Origin: Onchocerca lupi
Lineage: Eukaryota; Nematoda; Chromadorea; Rhabditida; Onchocercidae
DNA length: 64,000 nucleotides
Direction: 5' to 3'
Assembly: GCA_028564675.1 (NCBI GenBank)
Contig: JAOVVO010000196.1
Span: forward strand, 54,101 to 118,100
The notes beneath the pieces were generated by a model. The model was given only the letters and a program-made list of their open reading frames with translations, searched no databases and was not told where the DNA came from. Position 1 is the stretch's first letter, and the number at the start of each line of letters is the position of its first letter. Positions 12,101 to 25,300 of the stretch are shown piece by piece. Made by a program: the position numbers and the translations under genes.

Positions 12101-15100
12101 AAAGGTATGCATAGCGACTTTGGTTCATTAAATAATCGAGCAGTATACAGTGAAAGTACTTAAAAGTGAAGTTCGACATATAGCTGCTTTGCAAACGCAG
12201 ATTCCTGATTTGCCCTTCAATCTCTATGGTATGTACGAATATTTAGAATTTGTAAATTTTATAATAAGTTTCAGATGGAGAAGAAGAACACACAACTGAC
12301 AGTAGCGACTCGCCTAGCTTACCAAATAGTAACAAACATCAAGAAATTGTCAAGGAAGCATTCGAACTGATGACAAAAAGACACAGGTAAGAAAGCTTTT
12401 TCTTGATCGAAATTTATTATCTACTCTCTCTTCTAATTTTTAAATTTGTTATCAGTCTTTCTTTGAAAAAGTTAAGATACCAAGAGTATTCTTTTTAGAG
12501 TGGAATCGTCATCGAATTGTGAATTTGAAAGTAATAATGTACCAGGGACTATATCAGGTTTGTTTTTAAGATTGCCATTTTTTTATTTTTTTTTTCTAGC
12601 TTTTGGTAACAGGAAAAAGTTATTTTGTTTGTTTCCTTAATTTCCTTTTTTATTACCTTATGTTAAAAGTCTTCCAGTTATCGGTAATGAGAAAACAAGC
12701 ATGATCGGAGAAGGTGAAAATAAACATGGAGTAAAAAACTCGTTCTTAGTGAGGAAATCGAATCTTTGCTCAGAAGGAAAGTCTGTAAGTTCGATTTCCA
12801 ATAGCGATATGCATTTTCCTTTGAGATCTTAGAATATGTGCTGAAAAATAAAATGTTATTTTCATAGCGTTGACTTTTTGTTTTTGTTTTTTGTTGCAAA
12901 TTTGTTCGTTCTAACTTTTAAAGGGTTTTACAATTTCATCGGTGAGTAACATAAATGTGAAGAGATTCAAAATAAAGAAAGCGATAAATAATGTGGCAGG
13001 GGATAGCGATGGAACAGAATCTGACCATGAAACATCTTCGGCATTGTTTCCTGGATCAAATGAATGGTTAGTTTATCTTATCTTGATTAGGGATTTGAGA
13101 GGGATAGGGAGAGGAAGAGGGAAGCAGAGAATGAAAATCTAGGTGAAGAAATAGTTTATAGTGTCCATATCTTGATTTATATAGTCGTATTTATAGATTA
13201 TAAAAATTGTTCGTTTTTACAGTACGTATGTTTTTTATTTTTTTACAGCATGGACAGTTACCCTCTATCTGGGCCAGATAGGCTGCTATTGAAGGAAATG
13301 ACTCGAAGGCATTACGCCGTTCTGTCAAAGGATAATGCTGGTAAAAGTTCTAACTTTCATCATCTTGTATGAGAATGAATATATTTTTATGGAAATACCG
13401 CTGAATGCTCATCTGGATGATTGTTTTCCATACTTCATGGAATTTATTTATGAAATAGTGTAATTTATTTCCATGTTTTTAGTAAGTGATTTGGCGCTAG
13501 AGCTTTTTGGGCGAAAAACAATGGAGAAACCACAAATGGCGCGCAAAGCTGGATTAACGCCACCAGTTTCGCGACTAATCAGAAAGAGTAAACCTGTATC
13601 TGATAAAAACGATGCGAACAGCGGAAGCATTTCAGCAGTAAAATCCCTTTCGGGTAGTGGAATTAATGTTTTTGAAAGCACGCCTTCATTTCGCAATCCT
13701 AATATTTTGATGAGTGGATGTTTGAACAGAGCGAGTGCTAAAAAATTTGCATATCTGCACACTTTGGATGGTCTATATTGTAGCGTCTGCTCGTGAGAGG
13801 TTGCTTAGTGAAATGAAAGGTATGGATAAGAAGGTACGCGAAAGAAATTTATTGCGTTTAGTTCAGTCGTACGAAAATGAACGTTGGATAACAAGATCCG
13901 AGGATTATAAGGTATTTTTTCCTTGAAGTCGTTGGCGTTTGTATTTGTAAAATCCGCGATGAGTTACATTGTTAAACAAACATTTTCAACATTATTCAGA
14001 TTTTCAAAATCACGAGAAGGTATATATAAATACTTTTTAGTAATAAAACATGAACAGATGATCATTTTATTCACTGAGTTACTGATTATTGTGAGATTTG
14101 ATTGGTTCGTTGTCGCTTTTGAATTTTATTTTTCCATAGTAAATATTAGTGGAGATATACTTCAGAGCCGATTAATAGAAAGTATGAAAGAATGTTTTTG
14201 CAAAGACTGGGCAAAAGAAGATGAAACTAATGACCTCAAAATTATCATCAAAGATGAGAAAAAGTAAGGCGTTTCACAGTCATTGTTTTTACATCGAATA
14301 TATTTCGGAATTGCCCACGTTAGAGGAAGTGCATATTTTAAGGGTCGAGATACTACTAGGTTTTCGTAGTGGTTCTGTAAAATTTTTTGATTTTTGCAGC
14401 AGCATTGCTTAGTTGTTTGTAACAAGGGGTCTTCAATTTTGGAATTGAAGTTTTAGCCTATCGTACCATTGTTTGAATCATATTACCATGAAGAGATGCG
14501 GCACAAGGCGGTTTTGATAAGAAAACGAGCAAGCTAAGTTTCAGATACGGATCAGAAGCATCGATGCAACAATTTTTCTGAAACTTAGCTTGCTCGTTTT
14601 CTTATCACAAACAATTAGTAAAAAACCAGGCACTACACATGCATGAACATTTATGCACGAACCTATGAAAGAAGCAGGTCTTGAGACTTGCTAAGGATAG
14701 CAGATATTCTGAACAGTTAAATATGATATGTACTAGCGTTTTTGTAATATCTAGAACAGCTGTGTACGAAGAGATTTTGAATTACTGCATCAGAGCATTT
14801 ATTTGAAAATGACATAGTAGGATGAAGAATATCGATATAAAAACGCTTGAAAAATATTGCGTTCATTTTAGTATACGTTATTGTATATAATGTTACTGGG
14901 CTTTGAGTGGTCATAATCATTCTTCCAATTTATTTTGCATATAATATTGAATTTTGTCTACCATATCCCGTTAACTAGAAAATATGGTCATCGATATGAT
15001 TTTAGCAGTTTGAGATGTGAAGATTATTCCCAGTTCCGTTTCTTTTGAATTTACTAAATTAATTATTTCAAGTTGTTCATTGGTCATTTGTTTCCCGGGC

Positions 15101-18100
15101 TTAACGGATTTATATTTCAGCTACGGTTCAACGCAAAAAACTGTTAATCAAAGTTCAACTGCAAAATCTTCTCACCAGGAAAAAAAAAGTAACCGGGAAA
15201 TGATATACATTCCAGAGGCTAGTAAGTAATTATGCAGATTCTTTTGTCGCTTTCCTTTCTCAATAATGTGTTTAAGGTAGCCGCTACTGGTGAGTTTATG
15301 TCATTCAGTAGGACGGACATTTACGTATTGTCTGGATTTGAAACAAATTTTTAAAGGGACAATGGTCAGTTTCGCCACAACCTCTCCTTCAAGTTCAGCA
15401 AATAAAAAAGCAAAATCATCGCCAGGAAAAGTCGAACAAGACGACTTGGCACAACTTTGGTCAAAACAAACCTTAGCTGCTGCCATCGCTAAGCAGTTAA
15501 CCGACCAAAAAACTATCATGGATAATAATAAGGCATTTAACGTCGAAAAGGTTCGTTTGCCTGGGGCTGTTTGTATCTGGAAAAAAAGCGGGGAAAAATT
15601 GGAATTTAGCGATTTCGAACCAAAACTTTTCCAGCAAAGAACGGCGCAATCAGTGTCCTGCAAGATGGGTAATCACTTGGACGCAATGTCTAATTCGACA
15701 ACGGCTATTGATTTTAGTGTTAATTTGGGTGAATTTGATATTAATAGTGTCCCAGAAGAATTACGAAGATTACATGAAGAAAAGCTCAAGAAGCTTCTGA
15801 AGCAAGCTGTCGGATTGAAACATAATAAAACAAGTATGTCTCTTTATTACTGTTTTTTGAAGCCAGATTACTTATCATTAATAACGTACATTTCAACTTC
15901 GATATCTAGGTAAATGGGTTGAAATCTAGATGAAATAAAAATTATTACTTTGTGATAGAAGTACGGGTTTCTACTCATTATTCTGGAAGTAATAATACAG
16001 GCATGTCCACTAAAGTTGATTGTAAATACGATGATGGTAAGCGAGTTAAAATTGACTTCGGAGATTCGAAAGAAGAATTATTTGGATACCACACAGATAA
16101 TTTCGATGATCTGACAGATGATGATGACGAGGTAGCTTATTTTTGTTTATAAATTGTTTGTTAAATTTCCATCCGATCCTGCATTTGCATTGTATGAGAT
16201 ACAGTAAGACATTCAGATGTCGGGAAAGTTTCTTATATTGTGATAGAGACGAATCTTGGTGAAAAAAGTTTTATTGGTTGACGAAGGGTTGATTCTTCGT
16301 CTGTGTTATAAGATAGAATAAAGTCAAAATACCACGGTTGCGGTTGATCGCTTGATTATAGTAGAGATGAATATAGGTGAGTTGGATTAAATTGGAGGGT
16401 ATTGATTGTCAAGTGAGTTGAGCGACTGTTGAGTTGATTGATTGAGTAACCACTGACTAACCATTGAATATCTGCTTGCCGGTGATCGCTCAAAGCTCCT
16501 TTTTATGTCGATAATCCTTGGTCTTATAGTAGGCCGTGATTTACAATATATTACTTATACAAAGAGTTTGATTATAAGGACAAATGATAAGAGATAGACA
16601 ATACTTACAATTCTAAGTAATGCATACAAGCTTTAGTCCATACAACATTCCAGACAATTAACATATTTTACAACATTTTAGACAGTGCATGCAAGTTTTT
16701 TTTTAGCAGATCTGAAGATGAAAGAACAAAGGTTTTGTATCAGACCAAAAGTTGAGATATGGATAACAATTCATTCGATTTAGAAATATTACAAATTTCT
16801 GTTATGCGAAATATTTTGATTATTTCATCATGCTTATATTTCATAAAATTTTCGGATTTTCCGACATCAGGTTTCTCTAATCTCATTGCGAGAAAATCGA
16901 AAACTTCTGTATATTTCTAGTTTTGTTCAGGGTACAGATGAAGAATGGAGTGATTGCGATGCGGCCGATGAACAACATCCTCATCGTCATCATTCTTGCG
17001 ATAATAAGGTAATTTTTTGTGTATAAGAAAAATTGTTTTTCAGTTTTGTATGATATTAATTTTTGCTTACATAAGCCTAGTTTGAATTTGAACGGCATAC
17101 ATATGAATGAATGAAATCGATTTAAATGATTTTCTACTTATTAAATTTTACTTCACGTCTACATTTTTATTAGCTTTTAAGCACTCTTTTCAGGCAAAAA
17201 ATAAAAGAACAGCTTCTGGAACAGGCCGGGATGGGCGACATGGACACTGTGATTGTTGTTATTGTGAGATGTTTGGGCACACTGTTACAGAGAGTATTAA
17301 ATCAGGCCGTGCGCAGATAAGAGAAAGACTTCGGATGAAGTTGAAACGCCGGAGTGTGCAGGAGGTCATTTTAAGTTTCTCAGTATTTGAAGTATTAAAT
17401 AAGTGTTGGAATCGTACTATTTTCGAAGCAGTTTCTGAAAAAAATTCTGTTTGACGTTTTAGTTCGGTTTATCTCATTTGTAATATTTAAAAACCATTAA
17501 ATGCAGATTTCTGCTTCATCCTGTCATTAAAAAGTATTTTAGCACTCTGGAACAGATGCAAAAAGTCAGGGAGAAAAATTAACCTACGCCGCTACTAATC
17601 AGGAGTCTAAAAAATCGCTTACTGTTGTTCCTGACGCACCAATTGAGGAAATTTTGGATTATATTAACGAAAAAGATATTGCAGCAGCACAAGCTGCGGC
17701 AAGTAAAGCTGCTAAACGAGCTCGACAGAAGCTCCGAAAACAAGTTGGGATTTTCATTTTGGCTTGTTTATGTTTGCCATTTTTTTTTCCTCTGAAAGGC
17801 TACAGTTTAAAAATATTGTCAAAAGATTGAAAAAGAGCGTTCTAAAACTTAACTTTTTGGAAATTTTTCTTTTTTTCTTTTTTTGCTTGAGTTCATTCTT
17901 CCTTTCATGTTTTATTTATGATTCCAGATTCTAGATTCATTTATTAATATAATGTAAGTCAATCCGATGCTCCCGATTTTAATGCTCACTGGACATAGTT
18001 ATTCCAGAATTTTAATGTTTACTGGACATAGTTATTCCAGATCTAGAGCTGGTCTTTATTGGGGCATAAATTTGGTGGGGATCTATAATCAGGGCAGCTT

Positions 18101-21100
18101 AAATGATTTCATAGATGGCCACAGGGGCATTTTGATTTCTTTAGTTGTTTATTGTTCCAATCTCCAATACTATCAATGAAACAATTTATCCTGTGTTTTT
18201 AAGTTGCTGTGATCGTAAAGATCTAGCCGTAATCATATTCTGAAAAATTGCTTGTCTCTTTATGGTTACAGAAGTGAGAGCATAAGAATTCTCTTGTTGT
18301 ATTTTTGTTAGTCACTAAAAGTTTTTCATTGGCAATGACGATTTACATTTGTGCGTGCTTTGACATTTGAAGTGATATCAATAGTTTCAGGAAGAAAAGG
18401 AAAGACAAGAAAGAGAACGAAAACTCAAAGAAGAGCAAAAGAAAGCCGTTGAAGCTGAGCTTCTAAAGAAGAAAAAAGAACAGCAAGCAGCGCAAGAAGA
18501 GGTCAAGAAGGAAAAACAAAGTAAACCTGAAGCGAAAAAAAAGAAAATGGTGTGTTTCTGTGGATTATAAATTGCTATTTAATGATAAGAAAATGCGGCT
18601 TGTTTCAACGCACTTTTTTGTGACAATGAATTATTATTGCAGGACCGAGTACGAGGGAAGAAACAAAAAGATGGTCGCGATCGAAAAAAAGAAAGTGGTC
18701 AACTGTCAGAAAGTCAGGAAGTCGAAGTTCGGAAAGAACCGGTTTTAGAATTTGAGTATTGGAATGATCCAAAATGCGATCCGAAATTTAAGCAACTGGG
18801 GGGATCGACAAAGGAGCAAAGTGGTGCTTCCAAAATTGTACGAATGAGAACACAAAATAAAGAAGAATCAAAAAAAAACGAGAATGTTCCAAAACGATCT
18901 GAATTAGAAAAAAGAGAAAGTGGAAAAGAAAATGCTTCTTCGAAGAAGGAAGTTATAAGGGCAGATTCAGTGGTAAATAGAAATGACAGCAAACCTTCCG
19001 AAAATGAAAGCAATGGGTTTATATCAGAAATGACGTTTCCAGTCCACTGTGTAGCAAAGTTTTCAAAAACAGAAGATTGCGGAAGTGAAGAAGCTGATTT
19101 AGATCTTCAATCAACAATGAAGCTTCCATTAGACAAAGAATCGGATGTTTCTTCAACAGATGTAGCAGTCAGTGAGGCTTCTACAGTTTTGTCTGAAGTA
19201 GAGCTTGTGTCTCAGCCTCCAGAACTGAACTGCTTGATTACAGAACTTCCTCCTAAAATGCCGCCGCTGCTTCAAAGCCTTTCCGAAATATCAGTAATGC
19301 TACCTGCTGGACTTAATGATGCAAATATGCAAAGACTTCCTTTTCCTATCTTACCAGTACCTCCTCCTTCACAGGCGAACACATTAGGTTTCGGGACTTA
19401 CCAAGGAGGAGTTGGTTATTACACACATTTTGGGGGACAACCGCAAGTTTACCTTATCAATGGATTAAATCAGTGCGTCGTATCTTCATCGAACCAAAAT
19501 GCTCCTTTACTATCATCAGAAAGCGCTAATTTTGCACAGGAGTCGGTTTTGCGACCATTACGAATTTCTCAAGGACTTGAAGCTAGGACTTGTCAAATTG
19601 GAATAAATGACACATTTCATATATCAGGCCAATATTCAATTCCACCATCAGTTAATACACCATCAACTGATATGTTGCAAAGGGCTGGACCAATTTCTTC
19701 GATTCCTGTATTTGATACTAAATCTTTCCAGGCAACCACGAATTTTTCGGGCTTCGATTTTCAGAAATTGCCAGTGTACGCTTCAGAACCCTCTTCCTTA
19801 TCACTCTCCTCATCCGTATCATCTTCATCTTTGAAACCATCTCTTTGTAGTCCACCATTCTCATTGCGTGATTTTGATGTCGTTTCATTTAAAGGAAATA
19901 CTAAAACAGCGCAAATGCCATCTCTTGGCGTCATGAGTTTGCCTCTACAAAATGATTTATGCCATAACAACGGTACAACACAAATTTTTCTTGGTACCAA
20001 CACTGCTGCTAATGGACTTACGCTTCCTGACTCCGCCTGTTGTCCTAAACAACATATCCCAAATATTGCTATTCCTGTAGATAATATGATTTCGGACAGC
20101 TTGCCCGTGCCTACACAAGATTTACTTTATTGCACTTCTCTCGAGGAGGGTGTCATCGCTGCAAAAATACAGAGATCATCAAAGTGCATAAATGCACAAT
20201 TTCTGGTCACTCATCAGAATGAAAGTACTATGGGAAATGTAAGCAACGCTGCACAGTTGAACAAGGTAAGCTTCATCAGTCTTTCTATTTTGCTGATTTA
20301 TTTGTTGATTCAAGTACATCTTATTACGACGAGATCGATCATTGATAAAATGAATAGCCAGATTTTATGCTTCCTGAAACTGTTAGTATTTCGGATTAAA
20401 AAAAAAAAATATTTCAACATAAATGTATGGAAAAATGTCAGGTTTCAACAATAGATGTATTCTTTTGAACGATGAGAGTGCAGTTCCTTTACACGGAATA
20501 GTCCAACTGTAGAACACTCTTGATCTTAAAAAAAAAAATCTTATGACGCTGCATACATTGTGGGTAGTCTTATTTTTATGATTTCATGCTCATGAATTAT
20601 AGTTATCAATTTACGTAAACATTTTAGTGTCATTTGTATTTAAGGTTGAAACTGGTGGAACTTTGCCAAGTTCTAGCCAGTTCACGGCTGCAATCCGTTC
20701 AAAAAGAAGCGAAGCGTGTAAAGCATTTCTTTCATCATCGAGTCCATTAGCGGATTATGACTCGGAAACTCGAAAACTTGCGGCTTTCGCAAAAGAGGAC
20801 GAGATTTTCCGCAACCAGAATCCGATGATTTTTGAACCAGGTGACCCGCGTATTGCCGTTGCAATCGCAGATATGAAATTTGATCCACATGAAGCATTCA
20901 AACCGCGTCCTAACAGTGAATTGGAATTTCTGGATCCTCTTGAATTGGAAGTGGAACATTTCAAACGGTATTTTATTAGAGACTTTATTCTCTTAACCTA
21001 TCGCAACATATAATTTAAATAAACAAAAGACATTATTTGGCAATCCCACCAGCTTTTTTGTTTTTGATAGTAAACGATTGTTGCAGTGTATTATGGGAAG

Positions 21101-21201
21101 AGGAACAGTTAACGAGACCTCGCGTGCCATTGCGAGAGCTGCGGAAAATTGACCCCGAAAATGAACCTGACGCTGTTTTTCATTTTGCCCCTCTAGTATA
21201 G
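6156..21201 (+). CDS. FAM193: FAM193-family protein, very large (about 2,150 aa)
   Basis: Phase-consistent exons: 6156-6266, 6761-6919, 7034-7105, 7538-7632, 7833-7997, 8265-8397, 8499-8630, 8991-9115, 9946-10156, 10327-10490, 10986-11077, 11319-11452, 11539-11697, 11845-11952(?), 12014(?)-12104, 12151-12228, 12275-12386, 12499-12557, 12678-12784, 12924-13066, 13249-13340, 13483-about 13734, 13784-13911, 14000-14019, 14150-14263, 15121-15221, 15357-15833, 15959-16131, 16931-17008, 17194-17364, 17543-17743, 18391-18549, 18643-20265, 20645-20967, 21087-21201. Family marks: CSCDECRISHIITCG (exon 11319), HCDCCYCEMFGH (17194), a Lys/Glu/Arg coiled segment (17543-18549), and the C-terminal LELEVEHFKR block. 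Further Cys clusters (CLLCKRRF, YYICDDC, CKCQNC, CLGHCLC) suggest several zinc-binding knots. The start is ATG 6156, just after GATTCAG, a possible trans-splice acceptor; an upstream exon at 5774 is the alternative. Function is poorly known; human FAM193A has been linked to p53 control. The two query marks and the end of exon 13483 are unresolved. Confidence 0.8.
14515..14607. repeat. perfect 31-bp inverted repeat with 31-base loop, inside a FAM193 intron
   Basis: Arms 14515-14545 and 14577-14607 are exact reverse complements, with a 31-base spacer, in the 856-base intron 14264-15120. As RNA this is one uninterrupted 31-bp stem. It could be a small-RNA precursor, a remnant of a fold-back element, or an insertion scar. 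Perfect pairing means it is recent or under constraint. Confidence 0.85.
17976..18041. repeat. two-copy 33-bp tandem repeat in a FAM193 intron
   Basis: Units 17976-18008 and 18009-18041 differ at two C/T positions and share the core ACTGGACATAGTTATTCC. The repeat lies in the intron between exons 17543-17743 and 18391-18549. Confidence 0.85.
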
Positions 21202-21897
21202 TGACGATGTGTAGTGTTGATCTACTGCGATATTTTTTGCACCGAACGCTTCGGTCGCTTTATTTTCAGTTGTTTTTACTCGCAAATTTTGTGTTTGATG
21301 TTTTTTTTAACATTTTTATGAATTTAGAACAAATTTCTTTGTGTTGTGCTAACCGAATGTTGGGATTATTCCCTATTTTAATGAAAGATTTTCATACGTT
21401 TGCAACAAACACAGCATAAGAACTCTGCGTAGTCATAAAATCTGTTGCACACTCACAAATCGACGCATTCCTAGTACTTAAGTTCTGTGGACTTTCTCGG
21501 GAAAGATTTTTTTGGTTTAAGTCAACTAAATCGCCACGCGCGAGGGGCTCCAATGCTACGAAATACCTTGAAGCCTATTGATGTGCTGGGGTATACAAGG
21601 CCTCTTAATCTAATTGTGATAAACACTGGATCAAAAGTGGGAGGTGATAATATTGCTGCAATCGTCAGAGGATGCAAAAACCCATGAAAACAAAACATAA
21701 TGGCTGAAACATCACACGATAATCATTCAATCCACCTTCGAAAGATACGATATATGTAAGATGCCACGATGAGGAAGGAACTGGAAATGCAAATCTAGAG
21801 ACGTACTGTTGTATAAAGAGATGCAGCTTAATATAATCAAGGATGGGGTAACGCAGAGCTGTACTGCTTTTATAAATGTGGCAAATATACATTCAAA

Positions 21898-21934
21898 TTT
21901 ATTATATATGTAATATGATTACATCCATAATAAA
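21898..21934. terminator. facing poly(A) signals of two convergent genes (candidate)
   Basis: TTTATT at 21898-21903 reads AATAAA on the minus strand, 408 bases past the PHRF1 stop. AATAAA at 21929-21934 on the plus strand is about 730 bases past the FAM193 stop. If both are used, the two mature 3' UTRs overlap. The rest of 21202-22310 shows no gene. Confidence 0.3.
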
Positions 21935-22310
21935 ATGACGAGAAACGATAACACAACGTCATGTTCATACTAAACAATACTTGATAAATTCAAGACAAAA
22001 ATTACAAAATTGGGATGAAAGTATTGCTCAGCTGCTTGTCAAAGTTGCCTGAATAAGCGAGGACATAAGTTCATTAGTGCTTGAATGAAATCCAAATAGA
22101 AGATGTAATTATTTGAAGTGTAAAGTTTGGGAAACTTAAAATATCGCGTTCAAATTTCTAGGAACCCGTAAAGAATGTAGTCTCTAGTATAAGAATCCTT
22201 TTGCAATAAAAACTGTGTACACTCTTACCGAAATATTTATGTTACCTTTCTAAAATATCCATGTTGAAGAAATGCATAGAGTTGCATAAAGATAAAATTG
22301 AATGCTAAGC

Positions 22311-25300
22311 TTAATGTCGCTTTTTACGACGATGTACAACGCACTCGACGTATTTCGCTGCATATTCATCCACTTTTCTTTGATCCAGTTTTGTGCGTTG
22401 AGATAATGCTGTCACACCTTTTTTCATTATTTCTTTATACTCTTGTTTAGTAATCTGTTTTAATCTGGAAATAAATGGAAATATAAAAAAAAGTTGAATA
22501 AATATAAACTATTCCAGCCAAAAAGTTATCCTATCTTTCCAAAATCTGATTAACACGTGGTAATCCATATACCTATAAACCTTCTTGAGTGAAGACGAAA
22601 GCATTCGTCGAGCTTCTTCGAACATAGCACCATTCTTGTGAGATTTTTTTACTTTAATAGCTTCGCCAGTTTCTTCGTCATCTGCACTAGCACTTTTACG
22701 CCCCGACTCACCTATTTTTGGGTCATCACATAATACTACATTATCCATTTCATCCTAAAAGGAAGAATGTGCCAGTATTGTGAAAGGGTAATTAACCAGT
22801 CCTTTAAATATGAAACTACTGAACTGACATGAATGAAATATATGAATTTATATAGAATGATAAATTAAGGAGCAAAAGAAAAAAAAAAAACGCACATCTA
22901 TTGTATCAATTTTTGTGATACCATCCTCGACACTTGAATCGCACATAGGTCTTACATTACTAGCTTCAATTAATTTTCTAATTTTTTCAGCCAATGGTTC
23001 GCAAAGAGATATACTGTTGGATGTAGATTCAGACGGTTTCATGACCGGTGGAGGTGGCGGAACGCCCTCTGGTTGTTTGGGAGGTTGTTGAGATAAATGT
23101 GAGGAATCGGCAACTATATCTACATTCCGTCGTAGAGTTGTCGCTAAATTTACAAAATGCTGATTCAGCTGTTGAGCTGAGGCTGTCGAAAGCTGCACTG
23201 GATTCAACATAAAAGGAGCAGTGGTTGCGGAAGATGGTTGAGCTAGTGGTTGAGTAATCGGCGGAGCTGCCAACGGATTGTTATTCGCAAGCAGACCTGC
23301 TGCCAATAAACTGTTCACTAAAACATTGTGCTTAGGGATTAATGATGATTAACTAAACACATGAAAATCCGAAGTTCATTATCATAAATACAATGTGCAA
23401 ATGTTCTGAATTATCAGTCAACTCGTAAATTTTCATGTAAAAAAAATGACTGACTTACTTGCACTTAGATTCAGCGGTGGTAAGAAGAAATTCGGTAGCA
23501 AAGACGGTTGCATTTGAACTAATGATCCTTGTCCAATAGACGCCAATTGAGGTTGGCTTAAACCTGGTACTGATTGCTGTCCTAAGCCAGCTAACGTTTG
23601 TTGCCCCAGACTAGTTAGTTGCTGCTGTCCTAGAGTAACCAGAGACTGCTGGCTTAAACCAAGAGGCTGTTGACCTAAACCTGAACCAGCAAATGGAGCC
23701 AAACTTATCTGCGGCTGTCCGCTAGCCATTCCAAATGATGGTATAGATGCCGATTTGAGCGCAAAAGATGTGGATGGAGCCGCTATAAAAATGTATTTGA
23801 TTAAATTAAGTAACAGTAAAACTTCATACATTTCACATTTTGTTATATGTATTATTTATGTGATAGAATATATAAACAACATATATATACATATCATTAA
23901 AATATATATGCGCCACTATGCACATCTACAGAAGGCCAATTATTCGTTGAAGCCTTAAACTTCATAACGTGACGAAAGACAAATCATACTATTAAGAGCA
24001 GATGGTCTTGAAAGTAGCGCAACTTGCGACTGCGGCGGCTGTTGGTCTGTTGAAGGTATCGGTATATTTTCTAAAGAAACTGTTGACTGTGTCAATGGTG
24101 GTCCCAAAGGAAGAGGTATTGAAGCAGTTATAATAGTATCATGGCTTTTTGAAGTAGTAGGAGTGCCCCAACGTGATGGACGTCTCTTCCGTTTTTCTTT
24201 CGCTTCAATATGACTGCTACTAGCCGAATACATTGATACGTTTTCATCTGAATCCTGCAATAGATAATAATAAATTTAGAAACTACTTAATATAAAACGC
24301 AAAACGTAGTGCGCCATCATTAAAATAGATTAAAAATTAGAACGGATACTATTTGAAAATAAGGATGAAAAGTGCAAAACGTGGATAAAACTTAATAGAA
24401 ATAAAACGTAAGCAAGATGGTTCATTTTTGCTTTCACTATCCAGAAAAACGTACAGAAGCACAAGATGTAAGAAATACGATAAGATAATATCAAGTGGCA
24501 ACGACAATTACACCACGCCATTCAACAAAAAATTTCAACTTCTATACCCTCAAACACTTGAAGTTCTTCGGTGCATGCGAAAATTATCATAAATCACAGA
24601 TTTTGCAAAATGCCCAAATGTAAATATAGGATCTCAACAAAAAATCAACTAACATTAAATTATCTTTAATGAACGAAATCACTGTTCTCTAGTTAAAACT
24701 TTCATAGCGAAAAAAAAAATCGATTTAAAACCGGTAAAATGAAATAGTGTAAAAAGAGACCGAACGGCTAAAACATATTTCATCAAATTCGTAAATAATG
24801 CATATTTTATCTATAAGTTGCTTATTATCGGTAACAGCTATGAACCAACAAGTAATTCATGACATACGCATTGCAGAAGCATCAGATTCAAAGTAACACC
24901 ACCTTCTCGTGACTTTGCTCTACTTACGAAACTGAAATATGGAGTGCAAAACATTATTGTTCCCCAGTCCTAAAACTTCTGACATTACGTTCAAAATCTT
25001 TGAAAAATAAATAAGAACCCGCAAACTACAACACGAAATTATTCGACATGAAAAGTGAATCATCATTGGACCATTATGCTTCTAAAGCATATGAACAGGA
25101 GAAATTTATGAAGGAAGTGCAAGGAAATGCATGATATTAGAAGGACTGGAATGACGGCTGCAGCTAAAATCAGCAAAATATATAAAATTTAAGTCGAAAT
25201 TGATAAACTAACCTTCAAACCTTCCGAAAAAACTAGTTCTTTACAAGTCACGATTTTTTCGTCAACTAGTTTTTTTCTCTGCTTGATCATCTGTTCATTT

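Noticed and set aside
18714..19013. 99-codon minus-strand ORF
   Set aside because: Antisense shadow of the long FAM193 exon 18643-20265.
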